NCBI GenBank assembly: GCA_024275825.1
Contig: JAJRYK010000030.1
Coordinates: 23,889-87,888, forward strand
Direction: 5' to 3'
Length of the DNA: 64,000 bases
DNA from: Alphaproteobacteria bacterium
GTDB taxonomy: Bacteria; Pseudomonadota; Alphaproteobacteria; Micavibrionales; Micavibrionaceae
A program made the position numbers and the translations under genes. The notes beneath the pieces are model-generated. The model did no database searches. It was given only the letters and a program-made list of their open reading frames with translations, and was not told where the DNA came from. Shown one piece after another: positions 38,125-46,937 of this stretch (within the stretch, counting starts at the first letter, position 1; each line of letters begins with the position of its first letter).

Positions 38125-39105
38125 TTAGCCATCCGGCATAAAGACAGACATCGCGGCACGGATATCCGGTAGCGCTTTTTCGGCGGCGGCCTCGCCCTCT
38201 GCGATTAATTCCGGCGCTTTTTCGAATTCTAGCAGGCCGATATGCCCAATTTGTGGCTTAATGTGAATGTCGGGCGGTTCCCCCGCTAGGCGTGATCGCG
38301 TCAGGCGATCCTGGATAATACCCAGTGATGAAACCATGACGCCGAACAAGCTGGGATTATGTTCTTCGCGGCGGAATAGGCGGCGGCTGAGGCCAGTTTT
38401 GAATTTCTTTTGCTCCTCTTTCGGGACATCTTTCTCATCAAAAATGTCGAACCCAGCAACGGTTTGGTAGGTGGTGCCGGGTTTGGCGGCCTTTCCGATG
38501 ATGTCGGCATGTAGATCCACGCCGATCGTCATGCGCGCGCCAAGGGCTTGGCAGACAGAAACTGGCACCGGGTTTACCAGCGCGCCATCAATTAATAGGC
38601 GATCTTTGCGCTTCACGGGCGGGAAAACGCCGGGCAGCGCAAATGACGCCTTCATCGCTTCGATCAAGTTTCCTCGGCGCATCCAGACCTCATGCCCGGT
38701 CAGTAAATCTGCCGCGATTGTGATATAAGGGTGGGGGAGGTCTTCGATGTTCATGTCCCCAAAATGTTCGCCGAGCAGCTTATCAAGGCGGTTTCCGCCG
38801 ATTAACCCTGCGCTGCGGACGCGTATATCGAGATAGGATAGAATTTTCAGGCGGTTGAGCGAGCGTGCCCAATCTTCAATATCATCTAGTTTACCGGCCA
38901 AATAAGCGGCCCCGACGACCGCGCCAATTGATGTGCCCGCAACGATTCGCGGTTTAATGCCATTTTTCTCCAGCACCCTCAAAACGCCGATATGGCTGAA
39001 CCCGCGGGCTAACCCGCCGCCTAGCGCAAGGCCAATGCCAGCGGATTCAAAGCCGGATTTTTCAGCGTCTAAATCTGCGAAAGGGGTGTTGTCTTCTGTA
39101 TTCAT
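38125..39105 (-). CDS. Patatin-like phospholipase (RssA-type)
   Basis: 326 residues with the patatin catalytic dyad: Ser59 in GTSIG, and Asp173 in IDGALVNP. The oxyanion-hole GGGLARG is at 29-35. The N-terminus has no signal peptide, so it is a cytoplasmic or membrane-peripheral serine lipase of the RssA/YchK group. The C-terminal 100 residues are variable. It is divergent from the MsbA-like exporter, so a role in membrane lipid turnover is plausible. Confidence 0.92.
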   Translation of the reverse strand: MNTEDNTPFADLDAEKSGFESAGIGLALGGGLARGFSHIGVLRVLEKNGIKPRIVAGTSIGAVVGAAYLAGKLDDIEDWARSLNRLKILSYLDIRVRSAGLIGGNRLDKLLGEHFGDMNIEDLPHPYITIAADLLTGHEVWMRRGNLIEAMKASFALPGVFPPVKRKDRLLIDGALVNPVPVSVCQALGARMTIGVDLHADIIGKAAKPGTTYQTVAGFDIFDEKDVPKEEQKKFKTGLSRRLFRREEHNPSLFGVMVSSLGIIQDRLTRSRLAGEPPDIHIKPQIGHIGLLEFEKAPELIAEGEAAAEKALPDIRAAMSVFMPDG

Positions 39106-39165
39106 GATTGTATGCCGACCGTTTGTGAAGAATTAGGCCTCTAGATTTATTATAGCACATAGGCT

Positions 39166-40941
39166 ATGTCTAAACCTATGACTATCGCTGCTGCATCGCC
39201 GAAGAAAACTACGGCTAACCTTATGAAAAGGTTGGCGAATTCTTACATGAACCCATATGTTCGCCAGATTGTGCTGGCGATGGTGTTCATGGCGATTGCC
39301 TCGGCGATGACGGCCAGTATTCCGCTCTTGATGGAGCCTATTCTGGATAAGGTGCTGAGTGGGACGAACAAAGCGCTGATTTATCCGTTTGGTGGGGTGA
39401 TCTTTCTTATCTTCATTACACGTGGTCTGTCGACCTATGTTCATGTGATTATCATGAATAAAGTGGGGCAATCGATGGTGGCGGATATCCAAAAGGATAT
39501 GTTTGCGCATTTTATGCGTCTCGATCTGGCGTTCTTTCATGCCAACCCCAGCGGGCATTTGATCTCTCGCGTGATTAATGATGTCACGGTGCTGCGCGCG
39601 GCTATGTCTGATACATTAACAGCGCTTGGTAAGAACTTGATGACATTGGTCTTTTTGCTCGCAGTAATGCTCAGTAAAGATTGGCAATTAAGCCTGATTT
39701 CCTTTGTGATTGTTCCGTTTCTGGTGGGATTTGTTGTTTATATCGGGCGGCGTTTGCGTAAGATTTCTAAAAGCATACAGGAGGAGCTTTCACATTTGAC
39801 AGACAAGCTTTCTCAAATTTTCCACGGCATTCGCCAGGTAAAGGCGTACAACGCCGAAGACTATGAAACCCGCCGTGCGGGCGGTGTGATTGGGCGCGTA
39901 CGTGATAAAATGATCAAGGCCGTACGTGTCAGCAATATGTCGACCCCGGTGAATGAGGTGCTCATTGGCTTGGTCGCGGGCAGTATTATCATTTATGGTG
40001 GCCTTCAGGTTGCTGAAGGCGCGATGACAACCGGGCAGCTTATCGCATTTTTGATGGCCTTTATCATGGCCTATGAGCCGGTGAAGAAGCTGGCCAAACT
40101 GAATAACTCTATCCAGATGGGGCTCGGCGCGGGTGAGCGAATCTTTGATATGCTCGATATGATGCCTTCCATTACAGATCAGCGCGGCGCAAAAGATATT
40201 GAGGCAAAAAAACCGAGCATTACATTTGATCGTGTTAGCTTCCGCTATGAGACTGCGGAGAGCGATGCGCTCCATGAGATATCCTTCACGGCAAAGCCCG
40301 GCAAGGTAACGGCGCTTGTTGGGCCGTCGGGCGGCGGTAAAACGACAATCATCAATCTAATTCCGCGCTTCTATGACGTAGCGGACGGGGTGATTAAGGT
40401 CGGTAAGCAGGATATTCGTGAAGTGAAGCTCAAAAGTTTACGTGACTGTATCGCGCTTGTGTCGCAGGATATCACAATCTTCGATGACACCATCGCCGCC
40501 AATATCGCCTATGGTCACCCGGATGCGGAGGAGAAAGATATTGTGAAGGCCGCAAAAATGGCCGCCGCGCATGACTTTATCGAAGGCTTCCCTGATGGCT
40601 ATCAAACGCAGGTGGGTGAGGATGGGGTGAAACTTTCCGGTGGGCAGCGCCAGCGTCTTTCGATTGCCCGCGCGATTCTCCATGACGCGCCGGTCTTGCT
40701 CCTTGATGAAGCCACATCCGCGCTGGATAATGAGTCAGAAAAGGCTGTGCGCAAAGCGCTTGAGGCGCTGGAGAAGGGCCGCACAACCATCGTCATCGCT
40801 CACCGCCTATCCACCGTTCAAAATGCTGATGAAATTATCGTTCTGGCAGACGGTCAGATTAAGGAGCAGGGCACGCATGACGAGCTGATGGTGGCTGAAG
40901 GTCTTTATGAGAAAATGTATCGTGCGGGTTTTGAGGAATAA
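39166..40941 (+). CDS. ABC transporter, fused permease-ATPase (MsbA-like)
   Basis: 591-residue half-transporter with six membrane helices (about 35-320) and a nucleotide-binding domain. Walker A GPSGGGKT starts near residue 386, followed by signature LSGGQRQR, Walker B VLLLDEATSALD and a final switch His in IAHRLSTV. This domain order is that of lipid A/lipid flippases such as MsbA. The export substrate is inferred from family likeness only. CBS and DUF192 genes follow on the same strand. Confidence 0.93.
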   Translation: MSKPMTIAAASPKKTTANLMKRLANSYMNPYVRQIVLAMVFMAIASAMTASIPLLMEPILDKVLSGTNKALIYPFGGVIFLIFITRGLSTYVHVIIMNKVGQSMVADIQKDMFAHFMRLDLAFFHANPSGHLISRVINDVTVLRAAMSDTLTALGKNLMTLVFLLAVMLSKDWQLSLISFVIVPFLVGFVVYIGRRLRKISKSIQEELSHLTDKLSQIFHGIRQVKAYNAEDYETRRAGGVIGRVRDKMIKAVRVSNMSTPVNEVLIGLVAGSIIIYGGLQVAEGAMTTGQLIAFLMAFIMAYEPVKKLAKLNNSIQMGLGAGERIFDMLDMMPSITDQRGAKDIEAKKPSITFDRVSFRYETAESDALHEISFTAKPGKVTALVGPSGGGKTTIINLIPRFYDVADGVIKVGKQDIREVKLKSLRDCIALVSQDITIFDDTIAANIAYGHPDAEEKDIVKAAKMAAAHDFIEGFPDGYQTQVGEDGVKLSGGQRQRLSIARAILHDAPVLLLDEATSALDNESEKAVRKALEALEKGRTTIVIAHRLSTVQNADEIIVLADGQIKEQGTHDELMVAEGLYEKMYRAGFEE

Positions 40942-41005
40942 CAAGCAATTGCATGTTCTCGCATTTTTAAGCACAATAACCACAGACGAACAATAAGGAT
41001 GACCG

Positions 41006-41464
41006 ATGCCCTGCCACGCTGCTATGACCAAAAATCCGATTACCGTTTCGCCCGATCAAACGGTTGAGGATGTTTTGGCTTTAATGAAAAAAAGCGCCGC
41101 TGATGTCGTCGCCGTTGTGGGTGAGGATCAGGTGCTTCAGGGCATGTTCTCTATTCAAGGCTTGTTCAAGAATGCGCTACCGGTTTCTGTGACGATGGCT
41201 GATGGGGGGCAGATGGACGTGTCGGTCCATGCTGCGCCGGGCATCGCTAAACGGTTGAAAAAGGTTGATCCGCTGCCGATTTCTGAGCTGATGGAGCGCA
41301 AAGTTGATGTGGTTTATCCTGAAACCCCGACATGGGAGGGGGTTAATTTCGTTGTTCAGCATGGCGCGCCACTCTTTGTTGTCGAAAAAGACAGCCATAA
41401 GTTTTTAGGTCTAATCACATTTCAATCGGCTTTGGAAGAGCTGCAACGATTAAAGGATTCATAA
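41006..41464 (+). CDS. CBS-domain protein
   Basis: 152 residues formed by a CBS pair: the first begins MTKNPITVSPDQTVEDVLALMKKSAADVVAVV, the second is weaker (residues 90-150). No catalytic domain is attached, so it is a nucleotide-sensing regulatory module. Its partner is not known. It is 64 bp after the ABC exporter and three bases before the DUF192 gene, suggesting a shared transcript. Confidence 0.82.
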   Translation: MPCHAAMTKNPITVSPDQTVEDVLALMKKSAADVVAVVGEDQVLQGMFSIQGLFKNALPVSVTMADGGQMDVSVHAAPGIAKRLKKVDPLPISELMERKVDVVYPETPTWEGVNFVVQHGAPLFVVEKDSHKFLGLITFQSALEELQRLKDS

Positions 41465-41467
41465 ATC

Positions 41468-42028
41468 ATGAAAATACATTTGCCCAAAATAGCGCTGCGT
41501 CATTTTTGTCTTTGTTTTGTTCTAACGATGTTCGTGGCTTTGTCGCTCGGCGCTGCGCAAGCTGAGGATTATGCACACCCGCAGGTGGAGGAGGAAATTG
41601 TTGCTCAAGATGCACCTGTTCAAAGCCGTAATGTTCAAAACAATGAGATGCGCATTAAAATGGCGAATGGTGAGGAGCTGCTCTTTACTGTCGAGCTCGC
41701 CGTTACGGGCGCAGAGCAAGAGCAGGGCTTAATGAACCGTACATCCATGCCACTTGAGTCCGGTATGCTGTTTTTATTCCCGGAAGAGAGAAAGCGCACA
41801 TTTTGGATGAAGGATACGCTCATCCCGCTCGACATACTATTTCTGGCCAGAGACGGTGAAATTCACCACATTCACAGCATGGCCAAGCCGCAGAGCGAGG
41901 CACTGATCACCTCCGAAGCATCATCATTTGCAGTGCTGGAGATCAATGGCGGGCAGGCGGATAAGCTGGGCATTGCGGTGGGTGATAAAGTTTTCCACCC
42001 GGTCTTTCGTAATGTGCTTGCCCCATAG
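41468..42028 (+). CDS. DUF192-family exported protein
   Basis: 186 residues with an N-terminal signal peptide (CLCFVLTMFVALSLGAAQAE, cleavage after AQA). The DUF192 core follows: ELAVTGAEQEQGLMNRTSMP, GMLFLFPEERKRTFWMKDTLIPLDILF and AVLEINGG. The family is widespread, small and periplasmic, and its function is unsettled. tRNA-Pro follows 32 bp downstream. Confidence 0.9.
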   Translation: MKIHLPKIALRHFCLCFVLTMFVALSLGAAQAEDYAHPQVEEEIVAQDAPVQSRNVQNNEMRIKMANGEELLFTVELAVTGAEQEQGLMNRTSMPLESGMLFLFPEERKRTFWMKDTLIPLDILFLARDGEIHHIHSMAKPQSEALITSEASSFAVLEINGGQADKLGIAVGDKVFHPVFRNVLAP

Positions 42029-42060
42029 CGCCGCATCATGTATAAAACGCCATCAAATGT

Positions 42061-42137
42061 CGGGGTGTAGCACAGCCTGGTAGTGCGCTCGCTTTGGGAG
42101 CGAGAGGCCGGAGGTTCGAATCCTCTCACCCCGACCA
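42061..42137 (+). tRNA. tRNA-Pro (TGG)
   Basis: 77 bases, cloverleaf complete. The acceptor stem CGGGGTG pairs with CACCCCG; the anticodon loop TTTGGGA carries TGG at 42095-42097 between stems CTCGC and GCGAG; the T-arm is GGTTCGAATC. CCA is encoded. It reads CCN proline codons. Confidence 0.97.
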
Positions 42138-42226
42138 TTATGTCGAAGCAAGCTTTAGTTTGTAAGACGCCTTCGCTCCTCGGGGCTCCGTCGATACGGG
42201 TTTAGAAAAAGGCATGAACGGCTAAC

Positions 42227-42793
42227 ATGAAACCCCCATCAAACACCAACACACCACTCTCAGTCGGAGAGCAATGGACGGCTTGGGCCACGGCGGCGCA
42301 GGCGGGGGATAAAGCGGCATATAACAAGCTTTTACGCGCCATCGCGCCATTTATTCGCAATTTTATCGTGGGCAAACTCGCTAACCCCGATTGGGCGGAG
42401 GATATTACGCAAGAGGTTTTGATCTCTGTTCACAAATCTTTAAATACTTACAGCCCCGATCGTCCGTTCCGGCCATGGTTGATGGCGATCGTTAGCTTTC
42501 GCAAAATCGATTTTCTGCGCAAACATTACAGCGCACGCGGTGATAAGCAATCTTCGCTCGAAGATCCAAGCTTTATTCAAAATCATGTAACCAATCCTAC
42601 TCATGCCGGCGAATATAAAGATGTGGAGAAGGCGCTTAAGGCCTTGCCCGCAAAGCAGCGTGAGGTGTTTGAGCTTATTAAAATTCAAGGCTATACGGCC
42701 AAAGAAGTCGCGGAGAAAACCGGGATGAGTGTCTCCGCCGTTAAGGTGTCGGCCCACCGCACGATGGTTAAATTAAAGGATAAGTTTGGATGA
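42227..42793 (+). CDS. ECF-type RNA polymerase sigma factor (SigF-like)
   Basis: 188 residues with sigma-70 region 2 (about 25-95, with DWAEDITQEVLISVHKSL and PWLMAIVSFRKIDFLRK) and region 4 (about 130-185, LPAKQREVFELIKIQGYTAKEVAEKTGMSVSAVK). The stop codon overlaps the start of the next gene (ATGA at 42790), which encodes an NrsF-type membrane protein. That pair matches the Caulobacter SigF-NrsF module for oxidative and heavy-metal stress. Confidence 0.9.
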   Translation: MKPPSNTNTPLSVGEQWTAWATAAQAGDKAAYNKLLRAIAPFIRNFIVGKLANPDWAEDITQEVLISVHKSLNTYSPDRPFRPWLMAIVSFRKIDFLRKHYSARGDKQSSLEDPSFIQNHVTNPTHAGEYKDVEKALKALPAKQREVFELIKIQGYTAKEVAEKTGMSVSAVKVSAHRTMVKLKDKFG

Positions 42794-43428
42794 GTGAGCC
42801 TTCTGTAGATGATATGATCAATAGCCTGACCGATGAGCTTGAGCCGGTTAAGCCCATGGCGCACCCCATGGCGCGCGCTTTGCCATGGATGATTGGTGCG
42901 GCCGTTTATGCGTGGTTTGTTGTGCATCACATTGGTTTGCGTCCCGATTCGCTTGAGAAGCTCTCTGATTTACATTTCTTGTTTGAAAACATGCTTGTTG
43001 GCCTTGTCGGTATTTCTGCGGCGCTTTGTGCGTGCTGGCTGTGCGTTCCGGATATGCGCGGTCAAAAATGGATAATCGCTGTGCCCTTTAGCTTTCTGGC
43101 CGTGTTCTTTTTGTGGGGAGGGCTACGTTCTTTGATCGAAGGGGTGCATATGGAGACAGCGCATTTCGGGCATTGTATGGGGGATGGGTTCTGGATCGCG
43201 ATCGTGCCTGCGGCCATTATGGTGTTTCTAAGCACGGGCGGTGCAACGACGCGACCATTTCTCAGTGCGTTTATGGCGAGCCTGTCTGTCGCGTCCTTTG
43301 GCTATATCGGTCTGCATTTCACATGCATGATGGATACGGTGGGGCACGCGATGGTTTATCATCTGATACCGTTCGTTCTTTTGGGTATGGCTTTGGGGTT
43401 AATCGCTCGCAGGCTTTATCGATGGTAG
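42790..43428 (+). CDS. nrsF: NrsF/DUF1109 membrane anti-sigma factor
   Basis: 212 residues with a short cytoplasmic N-terminus and six predicted membrane helices. The DUF1109 features are a late cysteine in LHFTCMMDTVGHAMVYHLIP and an earlier His/Cys cluster (HFGHCMGDG). In Caulobacter the family member NrsF holds SigF at the membrane, and its conserved cysteines sense the stress. Translationally coupled to the sigma factor by a 4-bp overlap. Confidence 0.85.
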   Translation: MSEPSVDDMINSLTDELEPVKPMAHPMARALPWMIGAAVYAWFVVHHIGLRPDSLEKLSDLHFLFENMLVGLVGISAALCACWLCVPDMRGQKWIIAVPFSFLAVFFLWGGLRSLIEGVHMETAHFGHCMGDGFWIAIVPAAIMVFLSTGGATTRPFLSAFMASLSVASFGYIGLHFTCMMDTVGHAMVYHLIPFVLLGMALGLIARRLYRW

Positions 43429-43479
43429 AGAGGCAAATTAGCCTTTGATTTTTTGCGGCTCTGCGATATCCTTAGAGCT

Positions 43480-43785
43480 ATGAAAGCACGCATTTACAAA
43501 CCCAGCAAAACTGCAATGCAATCCGGCACCGCCCGTACCCATAAATGGGTGCTGGAATATGAGCCAGAGGCCGCGAAGGGGCCGGAGCCCCTCATGGGCT
43601 GGACGGCGGCCGGCGACACAGTCGGGCAGGTGAGCCTCAAATTCACATCATTGGATATGGCTAAAAAATTTGCAGAAGACAAAGGTTTGGCGTATACCGT
43701 TCTAGCCGAGCGTAGCAAAACCATCAGGCCGCGCAATTACGGCGATAATTTTCGCTATAAGCCGCCCGAAGATGAGGGCGCGTAG
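43480..43785 (+). CDS. Complex I accessory subunit, NDUFS4 family
   Basis: 101 residues of the 'ETC complex I subunit conserved region' family (NDUFS4/AQDQ), found in mitochondria and alphaproteobacteria as an 18-kDa-type accessory subunit of NADH:ubiquinone oxidoreductase. The core is W...YEPEAAKGPEPLMGWTAAGD and the end RNYGDNFRYKP. ATG at 43480; a TTG at 43453 would add nine residues. tRNA-Arg follows after 15 bp. Confidence 0.92.
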   Translation: MKARIYKPSKTAMQSGTARTHKWVLEYEPEAAKGPEPLMGWTAAGDTVGQVSLKFTSLDMAKKFAEDKGLAYTVLAERSKTIRPRNYGDNFRYKPPEDEGA

Positions 43786-43800
43786 ATAGCGCTTCATAAT

Positions 43801-43877
<77 letters not shown>

Positions 43878-44303
43878 TCTCCTTCCGGATTTGCCTTTTG
43901 GCGTTGTTACTCAATCGTTCGTGTATGTTCATACGCTTTTTTCTTCGTGCCTAGCCAAAAAACAAATTCGTTTGAAGGCGCTTTAAATATTGGGTGTAAT
44001 AAAGTTACAACCTTCCAAAAGCACAAAAAAAGGTCCGGAGACCTTTAGAAGATGCTCCGGACAAACGGCGGTAATAGAGGGTGTGTACAGACAAGGTATG
44101 TCATTTTAGCAACGATTGCAAGAAAAAAATATAAAATAATTCTAAAATCCTATCAAAATCGCAACTATCTTCAATGTCGATGAATAAAGTAAGTAATATT
44201 AATTATTTTTAAGAGTAAATGTTGAGCAGTTATGTATGTAAGGCTCTGTATTTAGTATTCATTGTATGTCGTTGCACTATTTCTTCTATCCTATGCTTTG
44301 TAT
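43878..44303. other. Gene-poor AT-rich spacer
   Basis: A 426-base stretch between tRNA-Arg and the sulfurtransferase gene with a marked fall in G+C from about 44080 on. The only clear element is the minus-strand terminator at 44024-44062. A weak open frame at 44219-44449 lies against the end of the sulfurtransferase gene and has no supporting signal. Confidence 0.6.
44024..44062 (-). terminator. Rho-independent terminator with alternative stems
   Basis: On the minus strand GTCCGGAG pairs with CTCCGGAC over a 14-base loop and is followed by CTTTTTTT. A second, mutually exclusive hairpin (AAAGGTC/GACCTTT with a 4-base loop) ends in the same T run. It is about 240 bases downstream of the sulfurtransferase gene. 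Confidence 0.7.
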
Positions 44304-45182
44304 TTATTTGCGCGTCTGTATGGGCAGGCCCAATTCTTTGTCGCCCCACTCTGCCCATGATCCATCATAAACGGCAATATTCTTGTGATGAATGTAATGT
44401 AGGCCGAAGGCGAGAACGCAGGCTGTTATACCGCTGCCGCAGGAGGTAATGACGGGCGTTTCGGCATCGAGGCCGAGCGTGGTGAAAAATTGTTTGATGC
44501 TAGCCCTGTCTTTTAACGCTCCGGTTTCTGGATCGACAAGTTGGGAGCAGGGGAGGTTGCGCGCGCCAGGAATATGCCCGGCGCGTAAGCCTGGGCGGGG
44601 CTCCTCTAGTTCACCATTAAATCGTTCAGCTGCACGGGCATCGAAGATAAAGGCGCTGTGGGTTTCACTGGCCTGCAGGACTTGATCTTTGTTTACCAAC
44701 ATATCGACGTTGTATGCAGCGGCGCTGTAGTTTGATTTTTGTGGTGTGGTGATGCTGTCGGTGATGGGCAGATTTTCAACATTCCAGGAAAGCAGGCCAC
44801 CATTGAGCAGGCAAACCCGATCATGTCCAAAAATCTTAAACATCCACCATGCGCGTGCAGGGCCCATGATCATGCCGGTTTGGCCATAAATAATGATAAG
44901 ATCGTCGTTGCTTATGCCAAAATCTGAAACATAGTCCGCAAAGGCGGCGGCAGTGGGCAGCATGTTGGGCAGGTCGGTGCTTTGATCGGAAATGGCTTTA
45001 ATGTCGAAAAATTGAGCGCCTTTTATATGTGCGCCTGTATATGTGTCACGCATATTGTTCGTGCTGCCGGGGGCGGGAAGAGAGGCATCAATGATTTTAA
45101 TGTTGGGCGTTTTTGCGGTGATTAACTGTTGGAGCTCTTGCGCTTCGATAAGGCCTGAGCTAACACTTTCAGGGATAGGCAT
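44304..45182 (-). CDS. sseA: 3-mercaptopyruvate/thiosulfate sulfurtransferase
   Basis: 292 residues with two rhodanese domains (about 10-140 inactive and 155-285 active). The active-site loop is SCGSGITAC with Cys248; CG-S-G-x-T/A is the form typical of mercaptopyruvate rather than thiosulfate enzymes. It moves sulfur to thiophilic acceptors in the cytoplasm. Divergent from trkH with only 35 bp between starts. Confidence 0.92.
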   Translation of the reverse strand: MPIPESVSSGLIEAQELQQLITAKTPNIKIIDASLPAPGSTNNMRDTYTGAHIKGAQFFDIKAISDQSTDLPNMLPTAAAFADYVSDFGISNDDLIIIYGQTGMIMGPARAWWMFKIFGHDRVCLLNGGLLSWNVENLPITDSITTPQKSNYSAAAYNVDMLVNKDQVLQASETHSAFIFDARAAERFNGELEEPRPGLRAGHIPGARNLPCSQLVDPETGALKDRASIKQFFTTLGLDAETPVITSCGSGITACVLAFGLHYIHHKNIAVYDGSWAEWGDKELGLPIQTRK

Positions 45183-45217
45183 TTTTTTGATCTCCTTTCA
45201 AATAGGGCGCGGCGCAT

Positions 45218-46663
45218 ATGCGGTTTCAAATTATTGGTTTTACCCTCGGCATTTTGCTCGCAATTCTTGGTGTGCTGCAGCTTATACCCGCGCTTGTGGA
45301 TCGTGCAAGTGATCATGAAAATGCGCGAATGTTTTTGTTTAGCGCTGTCGTGTGCGTGTTCTTTGGCATGGGGATGATTTTGGCTTTTCGCTGTGAGAGG
45401 CTTCATTTGAGCATGCGTGAGACATTTTTACTCACGACATTATCTTGGTTGGGGTTGTGCGTGTTTGGCGCTGTGCCGCTTTACTTATCGGATCTGGGGC
45501 TGTCCTTTACCGATGCATTTTTTGAATCGACATCGGGCATTACCACCACAGGGTCCACGGTTTTGAGCGGGCTTGATCAGGTTTCCCACGGCGTTTTGCT
45601 CTGGCGCTCTATGTTGCAATGGGTTGGCGGAATAGGAATTATCGCCTTTGCTATCCTTTTGCTGCCGTTCCTTCGTGTGGGCGGGATGCAACTTTTTAAG
45701 ACCGAAGCCTCGGACCGATCGGATAAGGTGATGTCGCGGGGAAGCTCCATTGTTTTCTCTTTGATGGTTGTGTATGGCGGGATTACGGCTTTGTGCACGA
45801 TACTTTATCACATGTTTGGGATGAGTGGGTTTGAAGCCATAAATCATGCGATGACCACCGTCTCAACAGGAGGATATTCAACGCATGATGCGTCTTTTGG
45901 GTATTTCAACTCTCGGATATTGGAGTGGATTTCAATTGTTTTTATGGTGCTCGGCGCGGTGCCGTTTATCTTGTTCGTGAAGCTTTTTTACAAGGGGCGC
46001 TTTGCCTTTTTTGAAGATGAGCAATTTAAGGTGTTTATGCTTTTACTGCTCGTCTTCACGGCGGGGCTTAGCCTGTGGCTTTGGCAAAATTCAGCCTATA
46101 GCATTGGGCAGAGCGTGACGATGTCCGCCTTTCACATTGTCTCCATTATCACAACAACGGGATTCACCACGACGGATTACACATTATGGGGCGCGTTGCC
46201 TGTGATGTTCTTTTTCTTTCTAACCTATCTTGGCGCGTGTGCGGGCTCTACTTCGGGCGGCGTTAAGATTATTCGCGTGGTGGTCACAGCCAAGGCGATT
46301 GCGCGCCAAATTAAGGCGCTGATCTACCCGCGTGCTGTGTTTGTCTTGCGCTATCAGGGCAAGGCCATGGATTACCCGGTGATCATGTCGATCTTTGGGT
46401 TTTTGGGGCTGTATGTGGTTGCGAATGTATTCTTAACGATTGCGCTGACATTGCTTGGTCTTGACTTCACAACGGCCGTTAGCGGCGCGGCAACGGCGCT
46501 TGCCAATGTTGGGCCCGGTGTTGGCAGCGTGATCGGCCCGGCCGGTAATTTTGCGAGCTTGCCTGATTTGGCAAAATGGTTACTCTGTTTTGGAATGCTG
46601 CTTGGGCGTTTAGAGGTGCTGACGATTATGGTCTTGTTCTCGCGGCAATATTGGACGAATTGA
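45218..46663 (+). CDS. trkH: TrkH-family potassium uptake protein
   Basis: 481-residue channel-like subunit of the Trk potassium system with about ten membrane segments. Filter-type loops include STSGITTTGSTV (residues 107-118), TTVSTGGYSTHD, STTSGFTTTDY-like IITTTGFTTTDYT, and the last ALANVGPGVG. The cytoplasmic partner TrkA is not in the window. The gene stands alone. Confidence 0.94.
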   Translation: MRFQIIGFTLGILLAILGVLQLIPALVDRASDHENARMFLFSAVVCVFFGMGMILAFRCERLHLSMRETFLLTTLSWLGLCVFGAVPLYLSDLGLSFTDAFFESTSGITTTGSTVLSGLDQVSHGVLLWRSMLQWVGGIGIIAFAILLLPFLRVGGMQLFKTEASDRSDKVMSRGSSIVFSLMVVYGGITALCTILYHMFGMSGFEAINHAMTTVSTGGYSTHDASFGYFNSRILEWISIVFMVLGAVPFILFVKLFYKGRFAFFEDEQFKVFMLLLLVFTAGLSLWLWQNSAYSIGQSVTMSAFHIVSIITTTGFTTTDYTLWGALPVMFFFFLTYLGACAGSTSGGVKIIRVVVTAKAIARQIKALIYPRAVFVLRYQGKAMDYPVIMSIFGFLGLYVVANVFLTIALTLLGLDFTTAVSGAATALANVGPGVGSVIGPAGNFASLPDLAKWLLCFGMLLGRLEVLTIMVLFSRQYWTN

Positions 46664-46937
46664 GTGCTGTGTTTTGATTTCCGAAATCGTTTAATTTTTT
46701 GTTATGGTGTTGATGATAATATTAATGTCTAACTGCTAATTTTAATTAAAGGTTTAAGTCTGGCTTTTTTTGCCCGCTTCTTTTCCTATTTTTATAGGGG
46801 GGTGGTTATTTTAAAAAAAAGATACACAAGCAGTCTTAATTATTAGTAGAATGGCATCTGCATATTACTGAGTATTTCACAGGCGTTTGAATAACGCTTT
46901 GTTACATTAGTTTAACAATCATCAAAGGATAGATGAA

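Noticed and set aside
44219..44449. 76-codon plus-strand frame before trkH
   Set aside because: It overlaps the end of sseA on the other strand, lacks a ribosome binding site, and looks like AT-rich noise.
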